The notes under the pieces were generated by a model that saw only the letters and a program-made list of their open reading frames with translations, was not told the origin of the DNA and did not search any database. Both the position numbers and the translations under genes were made by a program. A stretch of DNA of 33,890 nt from Lentilactobacillus parafarraginis DSM 18390 = JCM 14109. GTDB lineage: Bacteria > Bacillota > Bacilli > Lactobacillales > Lactobacillaceae. The stretch covers positions 1-33,890 of the forward strand of contig NZ_AZFZ01000030.1 in the NCBI RefSeq assembly GCF_001435895.1, in the 5' to 3' direction. Positions within the stretch are counted from its first letter, which is position 1. Every line of letters starts with the position of its first letter. This document shows positions 1-7,850 of this stretch, one piece after another.

Positions 1-33
1 GTAGTGTTGCACTTAATTTGACAATTCAAGAAT

Positions 34-113
34 AAAAAATCCGGTCCACAGCCCAACAATCATGCGCGTTCAGCACCCACTTGTCATGGTTATGGATCGG
101 ATTTCAATTTGCT
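34..113 (-). terminator. Terminator of the gluconokinase gene
   Basis: Read on the minus strand, AAATCCGATCCA pairs with TGGACCGGATTT and is followed at once by a T run. The arms enclose about 50 bases. It starts just past the gluconokinase stop codon, so it most likely ends that transcript. Seen directly; function inferred. Confidence 0.7.
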
Positions 114-115
114 AT

Positions 116-1654
116 TTATTTGCCATCTGTAAACTCACGCTGATAATCCGCAATATCCTTATATTCAGTCGAGAAATCCCGGCTGAGACGGATATAAATT
201 GGAATCAACTTCCGGTAACGAGCAAACGTCTCTTCATTTGGTTGGTAACGGTTCTCCTTGCCAAGGTACTTCTTGATATCGGCAAGGTTATCTTCCATCC
301 CCAGAGCCATCTTCGCTAAGAACATGGCAGCCAAACTGCCGCTTTCATAGGATTCAGGAATGATGATATCATTTTCAAAAATGTCGGCCATCATCTGCGT
401 CCAAAGTTGTGAGCGGGCAAATCCGCCGGCCGCAAGCACGGCCTTTGGTTCACCGGAAACTTCTTTGAGCGCAAGCGAAACGGAATACAAGTTATACATA
501 ATGCCTTCCATGACCGCCCGGATCATATGGGCCCGGGTGTGCTTCCGGTTCAAGCCGAAGAACGAGCCACGGGCGTTGGCATCCCACAGCGGTGCCCGTT
601 CGCCACCCAAATATGGGTGGAAGATTAGGCCATCGGAGCCGGCCGGCACGGTTGCCGCAATTCGCGATAGCATGTCATACGAATCGATATCCAGTAATTT
701 GGCGGCTTCCTGTTCGGCCCCAAATAGTGAATCGTGGGCCCAGTTCAAAATGATTCCGCCGTTATTGATTGGCCCGCCGACCAAGTACTTACCCTTCATA
801 ATTGGGTAGCAATACAGCCGCGCCTTGGGGTCAATGACCGGCTTGTCGACAAAGGTCCGGATGGCAGCCGAAGTTCCAATATTAATGGCCAAAACGCCGG
901 TGTCAATCGCGCCAACCCCAATCGTTGACAGGGCGCCATCAGTTGCCCCCATGACGAAGTAGACATCTTCATCAACACCCATGACCTTGGCGTATTCTGG
1001 GTGAATTCCCTGAAATTTATCGGTTGTATCAACCAGTTCAGGTAATTGAGACGGCTTAACGCCAGTCTCCTTCAGCGCTTCATCATCCCACTGAACGGAT
1101 TTCATGTTGAGTAGTCCAGTGGCGGCAGCCATCGAAACTTCTTCCTTGAGCACGCCCGTATACCGCCAAATAATATATTCCTTGATGCCAACCCAGTAGG
1201 CAGCCTTCTTGAATAAATCGGGTTTCTCATTCTTCAACCAGAGGAGCTTGTAGAACGGCCCCATCGGGTGAATCGGCAGCCCGGTGCGTTTGTAAAATTC
1301 TAGGCCGCGGCCATTTTGCTTATATTTAGCGGCGTAGCGTTCCGCCCGGTTATCGGCCCAAGTCATGGTCCGCATTAATGGCTTGTGGTTTTCGTCCAGC
1401 GCAATCAAACTGTGCTGCTGAGCTGACCACGAAATTGCAACCACTTTGCCGTCCAAATCAGATTTTGAAACGACTTCCTGCATGGCAGAGAGCGTGGCGT
1501 TAAAGATTTCATCCGGATCCTCTTCAGCCATGTCAGGGGTGTCCTGGTAAAGGGTGTAGCCTTTATTTGCTTTTGCGTATATTTTACCGTCGGTGTCGTA
1601 CAGCAGCGCTTTGGTGCTGGTCGTCCCAACGTCAATTCCGATAATATAGTCCAT
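116..1654 (-). CDS. gntK: FGGY-family carbohydrate kinase, probable gluconokinase
   Basis: A 512-aa cytoplasmic sugar kinase. The N-terminus IGIDVGTTSTKALLYD is the FGGY phosphate-binding loop, and the second ATPase half carries a Gly-rich stretch (GGGFARSQLW) typical of the family. Length fits gluconokinases and xylulokinases (about 500 aa). Gluconokinase phosphorylates D-gluconate to 6-phosphogluconate, which the Gnd encoded at 13.9-14.8 kb could decarboxylate. The gene is a single unit with its own promoter, preceded by GGAG eight bases before the ATG, and ends at a strong hairpin. Its promoter shares a palindrome with the promoters of the fructuronate reductase and hydroxyacid dehydrogenase genes, so it likely belongs to the same GntR regulon. 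Family membership is firm; substrate (gluconate rather than xylulose or another sugar acid) is inferred from overall resemblance and context. Confidence 0.83.
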   Translation of the reverse strand: MDYIIGIDVGTTSTKALLYDTDGKIYAKANKGYTLYQDTPDMAEEDPDEIFNATLSAMQEVVSKSDLDGKVVAISWSAQQHSLIALDENHKPLMRTMTWADNRAERYAAKYKQNGRGLEFYKRTGLPIHPMGPFYKLLWLKNEKPDLFKKAAYWVGIKEYIIWRYTGVLKEEVSMAAATGLLNMKSVQWDDEALKETGVKPSQLPELVDTTDKFQGIHPEYAKVMGVDEDVYFVMGATDGALSTIGVGAIDTGVLAINIGTSAAIRTFVDKPVIDPKARLYCYPIMKGKYLVGGPINNGGIILNWAHDSLFGAEQEAAKLLDIDSYDMLSRIAATVPAGSDGLIFHPYLGGERAPLWDANARGSFFGLNRKHTRAHMIRAVMEGIMYNLYSVSLALKEVSGEPKAVLAAGGFARSQLWTQMMADIFENDIIIPESYESGSLAAMFLAKMALGMEDNLADIKKYLGKENRYQPNEETFARYRKLIPIYIRLSRDFSTEYKDIADYQREFTDGK

Positions 1655-1679
1655 TATTAGATCTCCATTCCTCGAATAA

Positions 1680-1732
1680 CTAGTATACCAGAATCATAAA
1701 TCAGATATATTAGTTTGTCAATAGCGCTTTCA
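1680..1732 (-). promoter_or_regulatory. gntK promoter with two GntR-type operators and a cre-like site
   Basis: On the minus strand TTGACA (1716-1721) and TATGAT (1693-1698) are separated by exactly 17 bp. The spacer contains CTAATATATCTG (1702-1713), and CTGGTATACTAG (1680-1691) lies just after the -10. Both resemble the perfect palindrome CTGATATATCAG in the uxuB promoter. TGAAAGCGCTATTG (1719-1732), overlapping the -35, resembles a CcpA cre site with imperfect 3' bases. Expected behaviour is repression by the GntR regulator and perhaps carbon catabolite control. Confidence 0.7.
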
Positions 1733-1764
1733 TTTGCACTATATCAGTATTTACCACCGATTTG

Positions 1765-1815
1765 AATAAAAAAGAACTACGTATCCGGTATAATCCCGAC
1801 ACGCAGTTCTTCTTA
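1765..1815 (-). terminator. Terminator of the 2-hydroxyacid dehydrogenase gene
   Basis: On the minus strand AAGAACTGCGTGTC pairs with GATACGTAGTTCTT (two G-U pairs) and runs into six T residues. It directly follows the dehydrogenase stop codon and separates that gene from the gntK promoter. Confidence 0.75.
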
Positions 1816-1830
1816 CCAGAATCCTATTAA

Positions 1831-2823
1831 TTAGTCATCTAATGTGTGGGTCAGTTCACGAACTGGTCGCTTACCTGCCACAATCTTCTTAACATCGTCA
1901 ACACACTTCTCGCCCATGCCATGCAAGCATTCGTAAGTATAAGCGGAAGTATGGGGAGTCAGCTGAATCCGATCGTTCTTCAGGAATGGATGGTTGGCCT
2001 TAACTGGTTCAACTTCCATTGCGTCTGAAGCATATCCTGACAACTGACCGCTTTCGATCGCATCACTGATGGCATCTTCAACGACCAGCGCGCCCCGGGC
2101 GTTGTTACAAATGTAAGCGCCCTTCTTAAGATGTTTCAAGGCGTCAGCGTTGATCATGTGAAGGCTTGAATCGTCCAACGAAGCATTCAGGGAGATGTAA
2201 TCACAGCGTGACAGTAATGTATCCAAATCAACGCGTTCAACATTGTTGTTGGTAAACCATTCTGGTTCAACGGCTGGATGCGGATCATTGACAAGAACCG
2301 GACCACCAAAGACACTGAACAATTCAGCAACTCGGCTCCCGATGTTACCACAACCGATAACGCCAAAGGTCTTGCCACTAAACTGGTTGCCCATGAACTG
2401 AGCGCGGTCTTGGTAACGGCCGGCCCGTTCACGTTCTGATGAAGGAACCACGCGCCGAACGAGGGCCATTAAGTTGGCCAATTCGTTTTCGGCAACGGAG
2501 TTTCGTTCAACCTTTTGGGGAACGATCGCAACTTGGGTGCCGTGCTTCTTGGCTTCTTCAATGTCAACGTTGTTAAAGCCGATTCCGTGACGAGAGATTA
2601 ACAGGGTTTCGTCCTTGTTATCAAAGAAATCCTTGTTAAAGAATGGGGTCACACTTGCGATGATGATGTTAAAACCATGCAACTTTTCAGCTAATGATTT
2701 GCCATCAATATCAGTTGGAAGCATGAACCGCTTAACGGTCCCGATCTTCTCTAATTCCTGCCAGTGTTCTGTAAATACTTGTCCGAAACTGCTTGAGTTA
2801 ACAACTACGATGTTATATGCCAT
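1831..2823 (-). CDS. D-isomer-specific 2-hydroxyacid dehydrogenase
   Basis: A 330-aa NAD-dependent dehydrogenase that reduces a 2-keto acid to a D-2-hydroxy acid or the reverse. The nucleotide-binding loop GVIGCGNIGSRV is at residues 154-165, with Asp180 at the end of the second strand, which favours NAD over NADP. The family catalytic triad is visible as Arg243 (NNARGAL), Glu272 (MEVEP) and His291 (LTPHTSAY). AAGGAG stands eight bases before the ATG. It has its own promoter and lies between the aldose-epimerase-like gene and gntK, with a GntR-type palindrome shared with both neighbouring promoters. This suggests a role in sugar-acid metabolism, for example reduction of a keto-aldonate, rather than lactate formation. 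The substrate cannot be read from the sequence. Confidence 0.85.
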   Translation of the reverse strand: MAYNIVVVNSSSFGQVFTEHWQELEKIGTVKRFMLPTDIDGKSLAEKLHGFNIIIASVTPFFNKDFFDNKDETLLISRHGIGFNNVDIEEAKKHGTQVAIVPQKVERNSVAENELANLMALVRRVVPSSERERAGRYQDRAQFMGNQFSGKTFGVIGCGNIGSRVAELFSVFGGPVLVNDPHPAVEPEWFTNNNVERVDLDTLLSRCDYISLNASLDDSSLHMINADALKHLKKGAYICNNARGALVVEDAISDAIESGQLSGYASDAMEVEPVKANHPFLKNDRIQLTPHTSAYTYECLHGMGEKCVDDVKKIVAGKRPVRELTHTLDD

Positions 2824-2861
2824 CAGAAATGCTCCTTCGAAAATTTATTATCGTGCTTATA

Positions 2862-2895
2862 CTGGTATACTAGTTCATCCAAACGAGATTGTCAA
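2862..2895 (-). promoter_or_regulatory. Promoter and operator of the hydroxyacid dehydrogenase gene
   Basis: On the minus strand TTGACA (2890-2895) and TAGTAT (2867-2872) are 17 bp apart. The palindrome CTGGTATACTAG (2862-2873, plus strand) covers the -10 and is identical to the site at 1680-1691, which lies on the other strand. TTGACAATCT at the -35 is also found at the uxuB promoter. Inferred to be repressed by the same GntR protein. No clear terminator separates it from the upstream epimerase gene, so read-through is also possible. Confidence 0.65.
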
Positions 2896-2909
2896 AACGT
2901 TTTTCAAAT

Positions 2910-3794
2910 CTACTTCACACTAATTTGAACGTTATAACTCGAAGTCAAACCGGCACCGGTGTGATGGTTGCCTTCTTTATCAGCCAATTCAACCAGGTCC
3001 CCATGAACATCGGGAAGCCCGTTGAACGGTTCAATGCACAGGAACGGCGCGTTGGCCCCCTCCTTTGTCCAAAGGGTGACGTGATCAAAATCAGCAACGT
3101 TAACTGTCACTGAATGTGACGTGTCAGTTTCTGAATACAGTTTTACCGTCTTAATACCGGTATTTTTAATAATAAGAAGGCCCTTTTCAAACATCTGGTG
3201 GTCTAATTTAACAATCCCGTCACTAAAGTTCGGCAAAGGTGTTACCTTGCCAGACCGGTACGGATTGGGGGTCTTCACAATTTCGTAAGTGTCGAGTGAC
3301 TTTTCGGCAGGTTCAATGGCCAGCCGATAATCGTCAAAATCCCCTTCACCGGCAATTGGCACATTAAATGCCGGATGGTAGCCGAGTGAGTAGGAAAGGT
3401 CTTCGTCCCCGTTATTCTTCACGTCAAAGTGCACGTTTAACCCCGTTTCACTGAGGCTAAAGGTCACCTTCAGCGTAAAATCAAACGGATAAAACTTCCT
3501 CGTGTCAGCATTTGCCTTCAGCTGGAAGACCACTTTGTCGGCTTGCTTATCAACGACCTCAAAGTCCGAATCACCCGCAAAACCGTGCTGGGGCATCTCG
3601 TACTTTTTGCCGTTGATCAAATAAGCGTCGTCATTGGAACGACCAATTGCCGGAAACAGGATTGGCGCGTGCTTTGGCCACAGATCATTATTCCAAATGT
3701 AGTCAAAGTTGGCATTCGTATCAACCAAATGCGTCAGTTGAGCACCGTGTTCGTCGATTTCAGCGGAAAGATGGCCACTTTTAATGGTTTGCAT
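2910..3794 (-). CDS. Aldose 1-epimerase family protein (LacX-like)
   Basis: A 294-aa protein of the galactose-mutarotase-like fold, close in length to the LacX/YeaD-type subgroup (about 290 aa). Visible family stretches include HGAQLTHL near the N-terminus, the HGFAGDSDFEV region near residue 75 and GYHPAFNVP near residue 145, which hold the His residues expected in the sugar-binding cleft. Such enzymes interconvert the alpha and beta anomers of free or phosphorylated sugars. GGAGG lies seven bases before the ATG, and only 11 bp separate it from uxaC upstream, so it is the third gene of the uxuB-uxaC operon. A plausible job is anomer conversion of a uronic acid or related sugar before isomerisation. 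That substrate is inferred from position only. Confidence 0.8.
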   Translation of the reverse strand: MQTIKSGHLSAEIDEHGAQLTHLVDTNANFDYIWNNDLWPKHAPILFPAIGRSNDDAYLINGKKYEMPQHGFAGDSDFEVVDKQADKVVFQLKANADTRKFYPFDFTLKVTFSLSETGLNVHFDVKNNGDEDLSYSLGYHPAFNVPIAGEGDFDDYRLAIEPAEKSLDTYEIVKTPNPYRSGKVTPLPNFSDGIVKLDHQMFEKGLLIIKNTGIKTVKLYSETDTSHSVTVNVADFDHVTLWTKEGANAPFLCIEPFNGLPDVHGDLVELADKEGNHHTGAGLTSSYNVQISVK

Positions 3795-3805
3795 TTGTCG
3801 GCCTC

Positions 3806-5230
3806 CTAGTCTTTGTCAAAGAACCCAAACTGGTCGTGGGCGTTATTGTAGGAAATATCTTCAACAATTTTGCCCAGATAGTCTTCGTCATCAGGCACCT
3901 GGCCGCGGGCTTCCCATTCGCCAATCACGTTGCAGAGTACGCGTCTGAAGTACTCGTGACGTGGATAGGACAAGAAGCTGCGTGAATCGGTCAGCATCCC
4001 CACAAAGTTAGGCAAGAGGCTCTGTTCGGCCATAATGGTCAACTGGCGCTTCATGCCGTCAAAGGTGTCATTGAACCACCAAGCAGCGCCTAATTGAATC
4101 TTTTGAACGCCATCTTGTTGGAAGTCACCCATTCCAGTTGCCAATTGCATCCAGTCATTTGGATTCAATGAGTAAAGGATCATCCGTGGCAGCTCATCAT
4201 GGGTCTGCATTTCAATCAATAGTTTCATGAATTCTTGGGCAAGATCCGGTTGGGTTCCCATGGAATCGAAACCACCATCGGGGCCGTACTGCTTGAACAT
4301 TGGCTTATTGGCGTTCCGGGTTGCGTTCATGTGGAACTGCATCGTCCAGCCAAATTCCTTGTTCAATTTCATCAGCGCTTCAACCAGCATCGTCTGGTAC
4401 TTATCAACGTCGGTATCACTCAAAGGCTGATTACTGCGGGCTTTTTCGATGATTGCGTCCATTTCGCCTTCAGTTGCGGGAACGTAATGGAAGAAGTTCA
4501 ACCCGTGGTCGGACAGCTTGCCGCCAAGACTGCGGAAGTATTCGAACCGTTGCTTGAGAGCAGCGACTAATGTCTTAAATGATGTAATTTTAACGTCGGA
4601 AACGTCTGCTAACTGGCCCAGATACTCGTCATAAGTGTCTGCTTGCAAGTTGAACGCCTTGTCAGGCCGCATGGCGGGTAAGACCTTGAAGCCGTTTTGA
4701 TCCTCTTCCTTCTTCAGAAGCTTGTGATACTTCAGATCAGAAGCGGGATCATCCGTCGTGCAGACAACCTTAACGTCGGAGTTTCTAATCAAACTCCGCG
4801 GCTTAAAGTCGTCGGTCTTAAGCAATTCGTTGGCCTTTTTCCAAATAGCTGGCGCGCTCTTGCGATTGAAAACGTCGTTGATACCAAAGAATCGGCGTAA
4901 CTCCAAATGGGTCCACTCGTACAATGGGTTTCCAATCGCCTTTTCAATGGTGCCGGCCCAGGCCATGAACTTGTCATAGTCATCGCCATCCCCCGTAATC
5001 AGCTTTTCAGGAACGCCGTTAGCCCGCATCAAACGCCACTTGTAGTGATCACCAAAGCCATTTTGATAAATCCAAATGTCAGTGATGTTGTCATAGTTCT
5101 TGTTTTCATAAATTTCCTTTGGATCCAGATGACAATGGAAATCAATGATCGGCATTTTAGATGCGTGGTCGTGGAACAACTTCTTGGCCATTGGGGTCGT
5201 TAACAAAAAATCATCATTTAATAAAGTCAC
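3806..5230 (-). CDS. uxaC: Glucuronate isomerase (uronate isomerase)
   Basis: A 474-aa enzyme matching the usual length of uronate isomerases (about 470 aa). It converts D-glucuronate to D-fructuronate and D-galacturonate to D-tagaturonate in the cytoplasm. The amidohydrolase-type metal motif is seen at FHCHLDP (His32, His34), and further family blocks include FHMNATRN and the C-terminal LTDSRSFLSYPRHEYFRR. The start is GTG: AAGGGAG lies nine bases upstream and no better in-frame ATG exists. It follows uxuB by 14 bp and precedes the epimerase-like gene by 11 bp, forming a compact operon driven by the uxuB promoter. Its product fructuronate is the substrate of the neighbouring UxuB. Confidence 0.95.
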   Translation of the reverse strand: MTLLNDDFLLTTPMAKKLFHDHASKMPIIDFHCHLDPKEIYENKNYDNITDIWIYQNGFGDHYKWRLMRANGVPEKLITGDGDDYDKFMAWAGTIEKAIGNPLYEWTHLELRRFFGINDVFNRKSAPAIWKKANELLKTDDFKPRSLIRNSDVKVVCTTDDPASDLKYHKLLKKEEDQNGFKVLPAMRPDKAFNLQADTYDEYLGQLADVSDVKITSFKTLVAALKQRFEYFRSLGGKLSDHGLNFFHYVPATEGEMDAIIEKARSNQPLSDTDVDKYQTMLVEALMKLNKEFGWTMQFHMNATRNANKPMFKQYGPDGGFDSMGTQPDLAQEFMKLLIEMQTHDELPRMILYSLNPNDWMQLATGMGDFQQDGVQKIQLGAAWWFNDTFDGMKRQLTIMAEQSLLPNFVGMLTDSRSFLSYPRHEYFRRVLCNVIGEWEARGQVPDDEDYLGKIVEDISYNNAHDQFGFFDKD

Positions 5231-5244
5231 TTTTAAAATCTCCC

Positions 5245-6870
5245 TTAATCAACGTTTTTTGCGAACTTGGAAAGTGTGTCTTCAAGGGTCTTGCGAACCG
5301 CACCCTTGCCACTAATTTGTGATGTGAAGTAGGCTTCAACCTTGTCACCCAAACCAACTTCGTAAAGGTTGTGGCCAAAGATTGACTTGTTTGCCAAAAT
5401 ATCTTTCAAGTGAGCATGAACATCGGTCTTTTCGCCGAGCTTAATGTCGCTCACCTTTGGTTGAAGTTCACTTAACAATGGATCTGGACTTGGCGTAAAT
5501 GCCTTGCCCTGGTCATCGATGGCCATCAGGTAACGGCACCAAGTAGCTAATACCAACGGAATGAAGTTCAAATCAGCTGGGTTGCGTTTAGGATCATCAA
5601 CGTAATGTTGAATAGTAACGCCATAACGAACGGCCAACTTCTGTGAGGTATCCGAAGCAATTCGCTGTGGCATATCAGGAATGTATGGGTTTGGTAGGCG
5701 TTTGTTAACCAACTGGTCAATAAATTCCTTCGGGTTGATAACCTTAGGGTCGGTGACAACTGGTAAGCCTTCAACGTAACCAATTTGCTTGATTAGGTTC
5801 AGCATATCAGGATCGCTGACTTCTTTTGCGATGGAATTAAATCCGAGCAGGCTCCCGTTAACAGCCAAGGCCGTGTGTAGTGGGTTCAGGCAGGTCGTTA
5901 CTTTCATTTCGTCGGCATCGTTAACCGTATCGCGATCGGTTAAGATCACGCCGGCCTTTTCCATTGCTGGGCGACCATTTGGAAAGTCGTCTTCAACAAC
6001 CAAGTAGTGAACCTCTTCGGTGTTGGTAAATGCGGCGATGTTGGTATGTGCCGGTGTATGGGTGATTTGGTAATCCTCAAAGCCATCCTTTTTCAGCTGT
6101 TCGGAAACCGTATCCGATGGATTTGGTGTGATTCGGTCGATCATTGATAGTGGGAAGCTGACCGTCTTATCATCCTTCAAATAATCCACAAATTCGTTTG
6201 GAACCAAGCCATTATCAGCCCAGCCCTGCGCGATGGTCAGCACGCTCTTTTGAAGGCGCTCGCCATTTTGTGAGAAGTTATCGGTACTCAATAAAGCCAT
6301 TGGGTACTTGCCGGCCTTGAAGCGACCAAACATGAGGGCCGTTAAGCTTGCCATGTTGTTCTTAGGAGCTTCGGGACCATTCTTAATGTCATCCTGAATG
6401 GCTGGCAGTAAGTTGCCATTTGAGTCCCACAGGTTATAACCCTTTTCAGTAATTGAGAAGGTTGCCAATTGAAGGGCTGGGTTTTCGAAGATTTTGAATA
6501 GTTTATCCCAGCCATCCTTATTGCTTTGATCAAAGAACAAAGCGTCAGCAACGGAGGCAAATAATTCTTTTTCGAATTTGCCGTCTTCATGGGTGATCAC
6601 CCGAAGAATCCGGTCATTATATTGCTTGTAAACACTTGCGACAACATCAGGATCATGGGTTTCAGCAACGACAACCCCGGCGTCCAGGTCGCCTGATTCC
6701 AACAATCGATCCGCAATTGCGGCGTGGAATGCGCGGAACAGGTTACCGCCGCCAAAGTGTACCCAGCGAGTTGCGCCGGTCTTTTGCTTAATATCGTAAC
6801 TTGGGACTTTAATGCCGGCATCCGTGAACGCCTGCTTATCTGTTAAATAGTTATCGGTAATTTTTACCAT
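5245..6870 (-). CDS. uxuB: Fructuronate reductase (mannitol dehydrogenase family)
   Basis: A 541-aa polyol dehydrogenase, somewhat longer than enterobacterial UxuB (about 486 aa). The N-terminal Rossmann loop appears as FGGGNLFRAF (residues 39-48). The C-terminal half has the family signature Lys323-x5-Asn329-x2-His332 (KVTTCLNPLH), where Lys is the catalytic base. The enzyme reduces D-fructuronate to D-mannonate with NADH. AGGAGG precedes the ATG. It is the first gene of the minus-strand operon and is divergent from the GntR regulator, a common arrangement for a regulator and its target. Tagaturonate reductase or mannitol-type activity cannot be excluded, but pairing with uxaC supports the hexuronate role. 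The step after mannonate is not encoded here. Confidence 0.9.
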   Translation of the reverse strand: MVKITDNYLTDKQAFTDAGIKVPSYDIKQKTGATRWVHFGGGNLFRAFHAAIADRLLESGDLDAGVVVAETHDPDVVASVYKQYNDRILRVITHEDGKFEKELFASVADALFFDQSNKDGWDKLFKIFENPALQLATFSITEKGYNLWDSNGNLLPAIQDDIKNGPEAPKNNMASLTALMFGRFKAGKYPMALLSTDNFSQNGERLQKSVLTIAQGWADNGLVPNEFVDYLKDDKTVSFPLSMIDRITPNPSDTVSEQLKKDGFEDYQITHTPAHTNIAAFTNTEEVHYLVVEDDFPNGRPAMEKAGVILTDRDTVNDADEMKVTTCLNPLHTALAVNGSLLGFNSIAKEVSDPDMLNLIKQIGYVEGLPVVTDPKVINPKEFIDQLVNKRLPNPYIPDMPQRIASDTSQKLAVRYGVTIQHYVDDPKRNPADLNFIPLVLATWCRYLMAIDDQGKAFTPSPDPLLSELQPKVSDIKLGEKTDVHAHLKDILANKSIFGHNLYEVGLGDKVEAYFTSQISGKGAVRKTLEDTLSKFAKNVD

Positions 6871-6925
6871 GAATAAATCCTCCTAAGGTCTTTTGGGATC
6901 AGTATGTCAACAACGGATTTTAGAA

Positions 6926-6986
6926 CTGATACATTAGTGCACTGTATCCGTTTTCAATATCATTATATTCTGATATATCAGATTGT
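6926..6986 (-). promoter_or_regulatory. uxuB operon promoter with two GntR-type operators and a cre-like site
   Basis: On the minus strand a TTGACA -35 (6984 region) is followed after 16 bp by TATAAT (6962-6967). The perfect palindrome CTGATATATCAG (6970-6981) lies inside the spacer, where a bound repressor would block polymerase. A second copy, CTGATACATTAG (6926-6937), lies downstream of the -10, 44 bp away, about four helical turns. TGTATCCGTTTTCA (6943-6956; minus TGAAAACGGATACA) matches a cre site with one mismatch, suggesting CcpA control. Confidence 0.78.
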
Positions 6987-7071
6987 CAATACCCGTTATT
7001 TTTCAACGAATCTCGTTAACTTTTACACAGGTTTATGATAATATTAGTTCGTATATACAAAGGAGCACACG

Positions 7072-7764
7072 ATGATGGATAACATGCGAAGCGATGCCTA
7101 TAACGAAATTAAATATAAGATCATCCATTTTGACTACATCCCCGGGCAAAAAATTTCCGAAAAAACTATCTCCCAAGAGTTAGACCTGGGCCGAACCCCG
7201 GTTAGGGAAGCAATTATTCGAATCGAACGGGAAGGTTTAATCGAAGTAATCCCTCAGAGTGGGACCTACATCACCCGAATTGATATGGCAGATGCCAAAG
7301 ATGCCCGCTTTGTTCGGAGTCACATCGAACCCAGCATCATGGTTGACGCCGCAATTAAGATGACGCCTGAAGCTAAGCAAGCTCTCGAAGATAACTTACG
7401 ATCGCAAGCTAAAACCGCCATGAATAATGAGCCGGATAACTTCTTTGACCTTGATCAGGACTTTCACCACGAATTTTATAAAGTTGTCAACAAGGACACC
7501 GTTTGGAACTGGCTGCAGATTAATAACACCCAGCTTAATCGGTTTCGCCGGCTGCGTTTAAAAGAAAGCGAGCTTAATTGGAGCACGCTGCTCGATCAGC
7601 ACCAGCAGATATACAACGCCGTTTTAGATCAGGACATTGATAATTTGAATTTTCTGGTCACCCAGCATTTGCACTTGATGTTGCTGGAAAAACAGAAAGT
7701 CCTGGACGCCTATCCGGATTACTTCAAGAATTATCAGGAAGAAGATACCAAGACGACCGAATAA
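7072..7764 (+). CDS. GntR-family (FadR/FCD subgroup) transcriptional regulator
   Basis: A 230-aa DNA-binding regulator. Residues 1-70 form the GntR winged helix (recognition region LGRTPVREAIIRIEREGLIEV), and residues 75-215 form an FCD effector domain with the expected metal ligands Asp128, His132, His177 and His199. FCD proteins typically bind small carboxylic acids or sugar acids. AAAGGAG precedes tandem ATGs at 7072 and 7075; either may be used. It is transcribed divergently from uxuB across an intergenic region with two palindromes, so autoregulation and repression of the uxuB-uxaC operon, gntK and the hydroxyacid dehydrogenase gene are likely. The inducer is probably an intermediate such as fructuronate, mannonate or gluconate. 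It acts like UxuR/ExuR but orthology is not shown. Confidence 0.88.
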   Translation: MMDNMRSDAYNEIKYKIIHFDYIPGQKISEKTISQELDLGRTPVREAIIRIEREGLIEVIPQSGTYITRIDMADAKDARFVRSHIEPSIMVDAAIKMTPEAKQALEDNLRSQAKTAMNNEPDNFFDLDQDFHHEFYKVVNKDTVWNWLQINNTQLNRFRRLRLKESELNWSTLLDQHQQIYNAVLDQDIDNLNFLVTQHLHLMLLEKQKVLDAYPDYFKNYQEEDTKTTE

Positions 7765-7781
7765 TGTACCTCTTACGGAGG

Positions 7782-7850
7782 GCATGACAAATAAAGAAAC
7801 TGGTTGATTCCCACAATGTGAGATTCAACCAGTTTCTTTATTTGTCATGC
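7782..7850. terminator. Bidirectional terminator with a 26-bp perfect stem
   Basis: The left arm 7782-7807 and right arm 7825-7850 are perfect inverted copies over 26 bp. The loop of 17 bases has further short pairing (CAC/GTG). Each strand ends in a T-rich arm (TTTCTTTATTT). It lies between the convergent GntR gene and the broken DUF1129 gene and overlaps the last codons of the latter, so it can end both transcripts. Confidence 0.85.

Noticed and set aside
2883-2905. cre-like sequence around AAAACGTTTT before the hydroxyacid dehydrogenase gene
   Set aside because: The outer TG and CA bases of the cre consensus are out of register by one base.
4235-4570. Plus-strand reading frame of 111 codons inside uxaC
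   Set aside because: Shadow of a well-conserved gene on the other strand; no start signal or domain.
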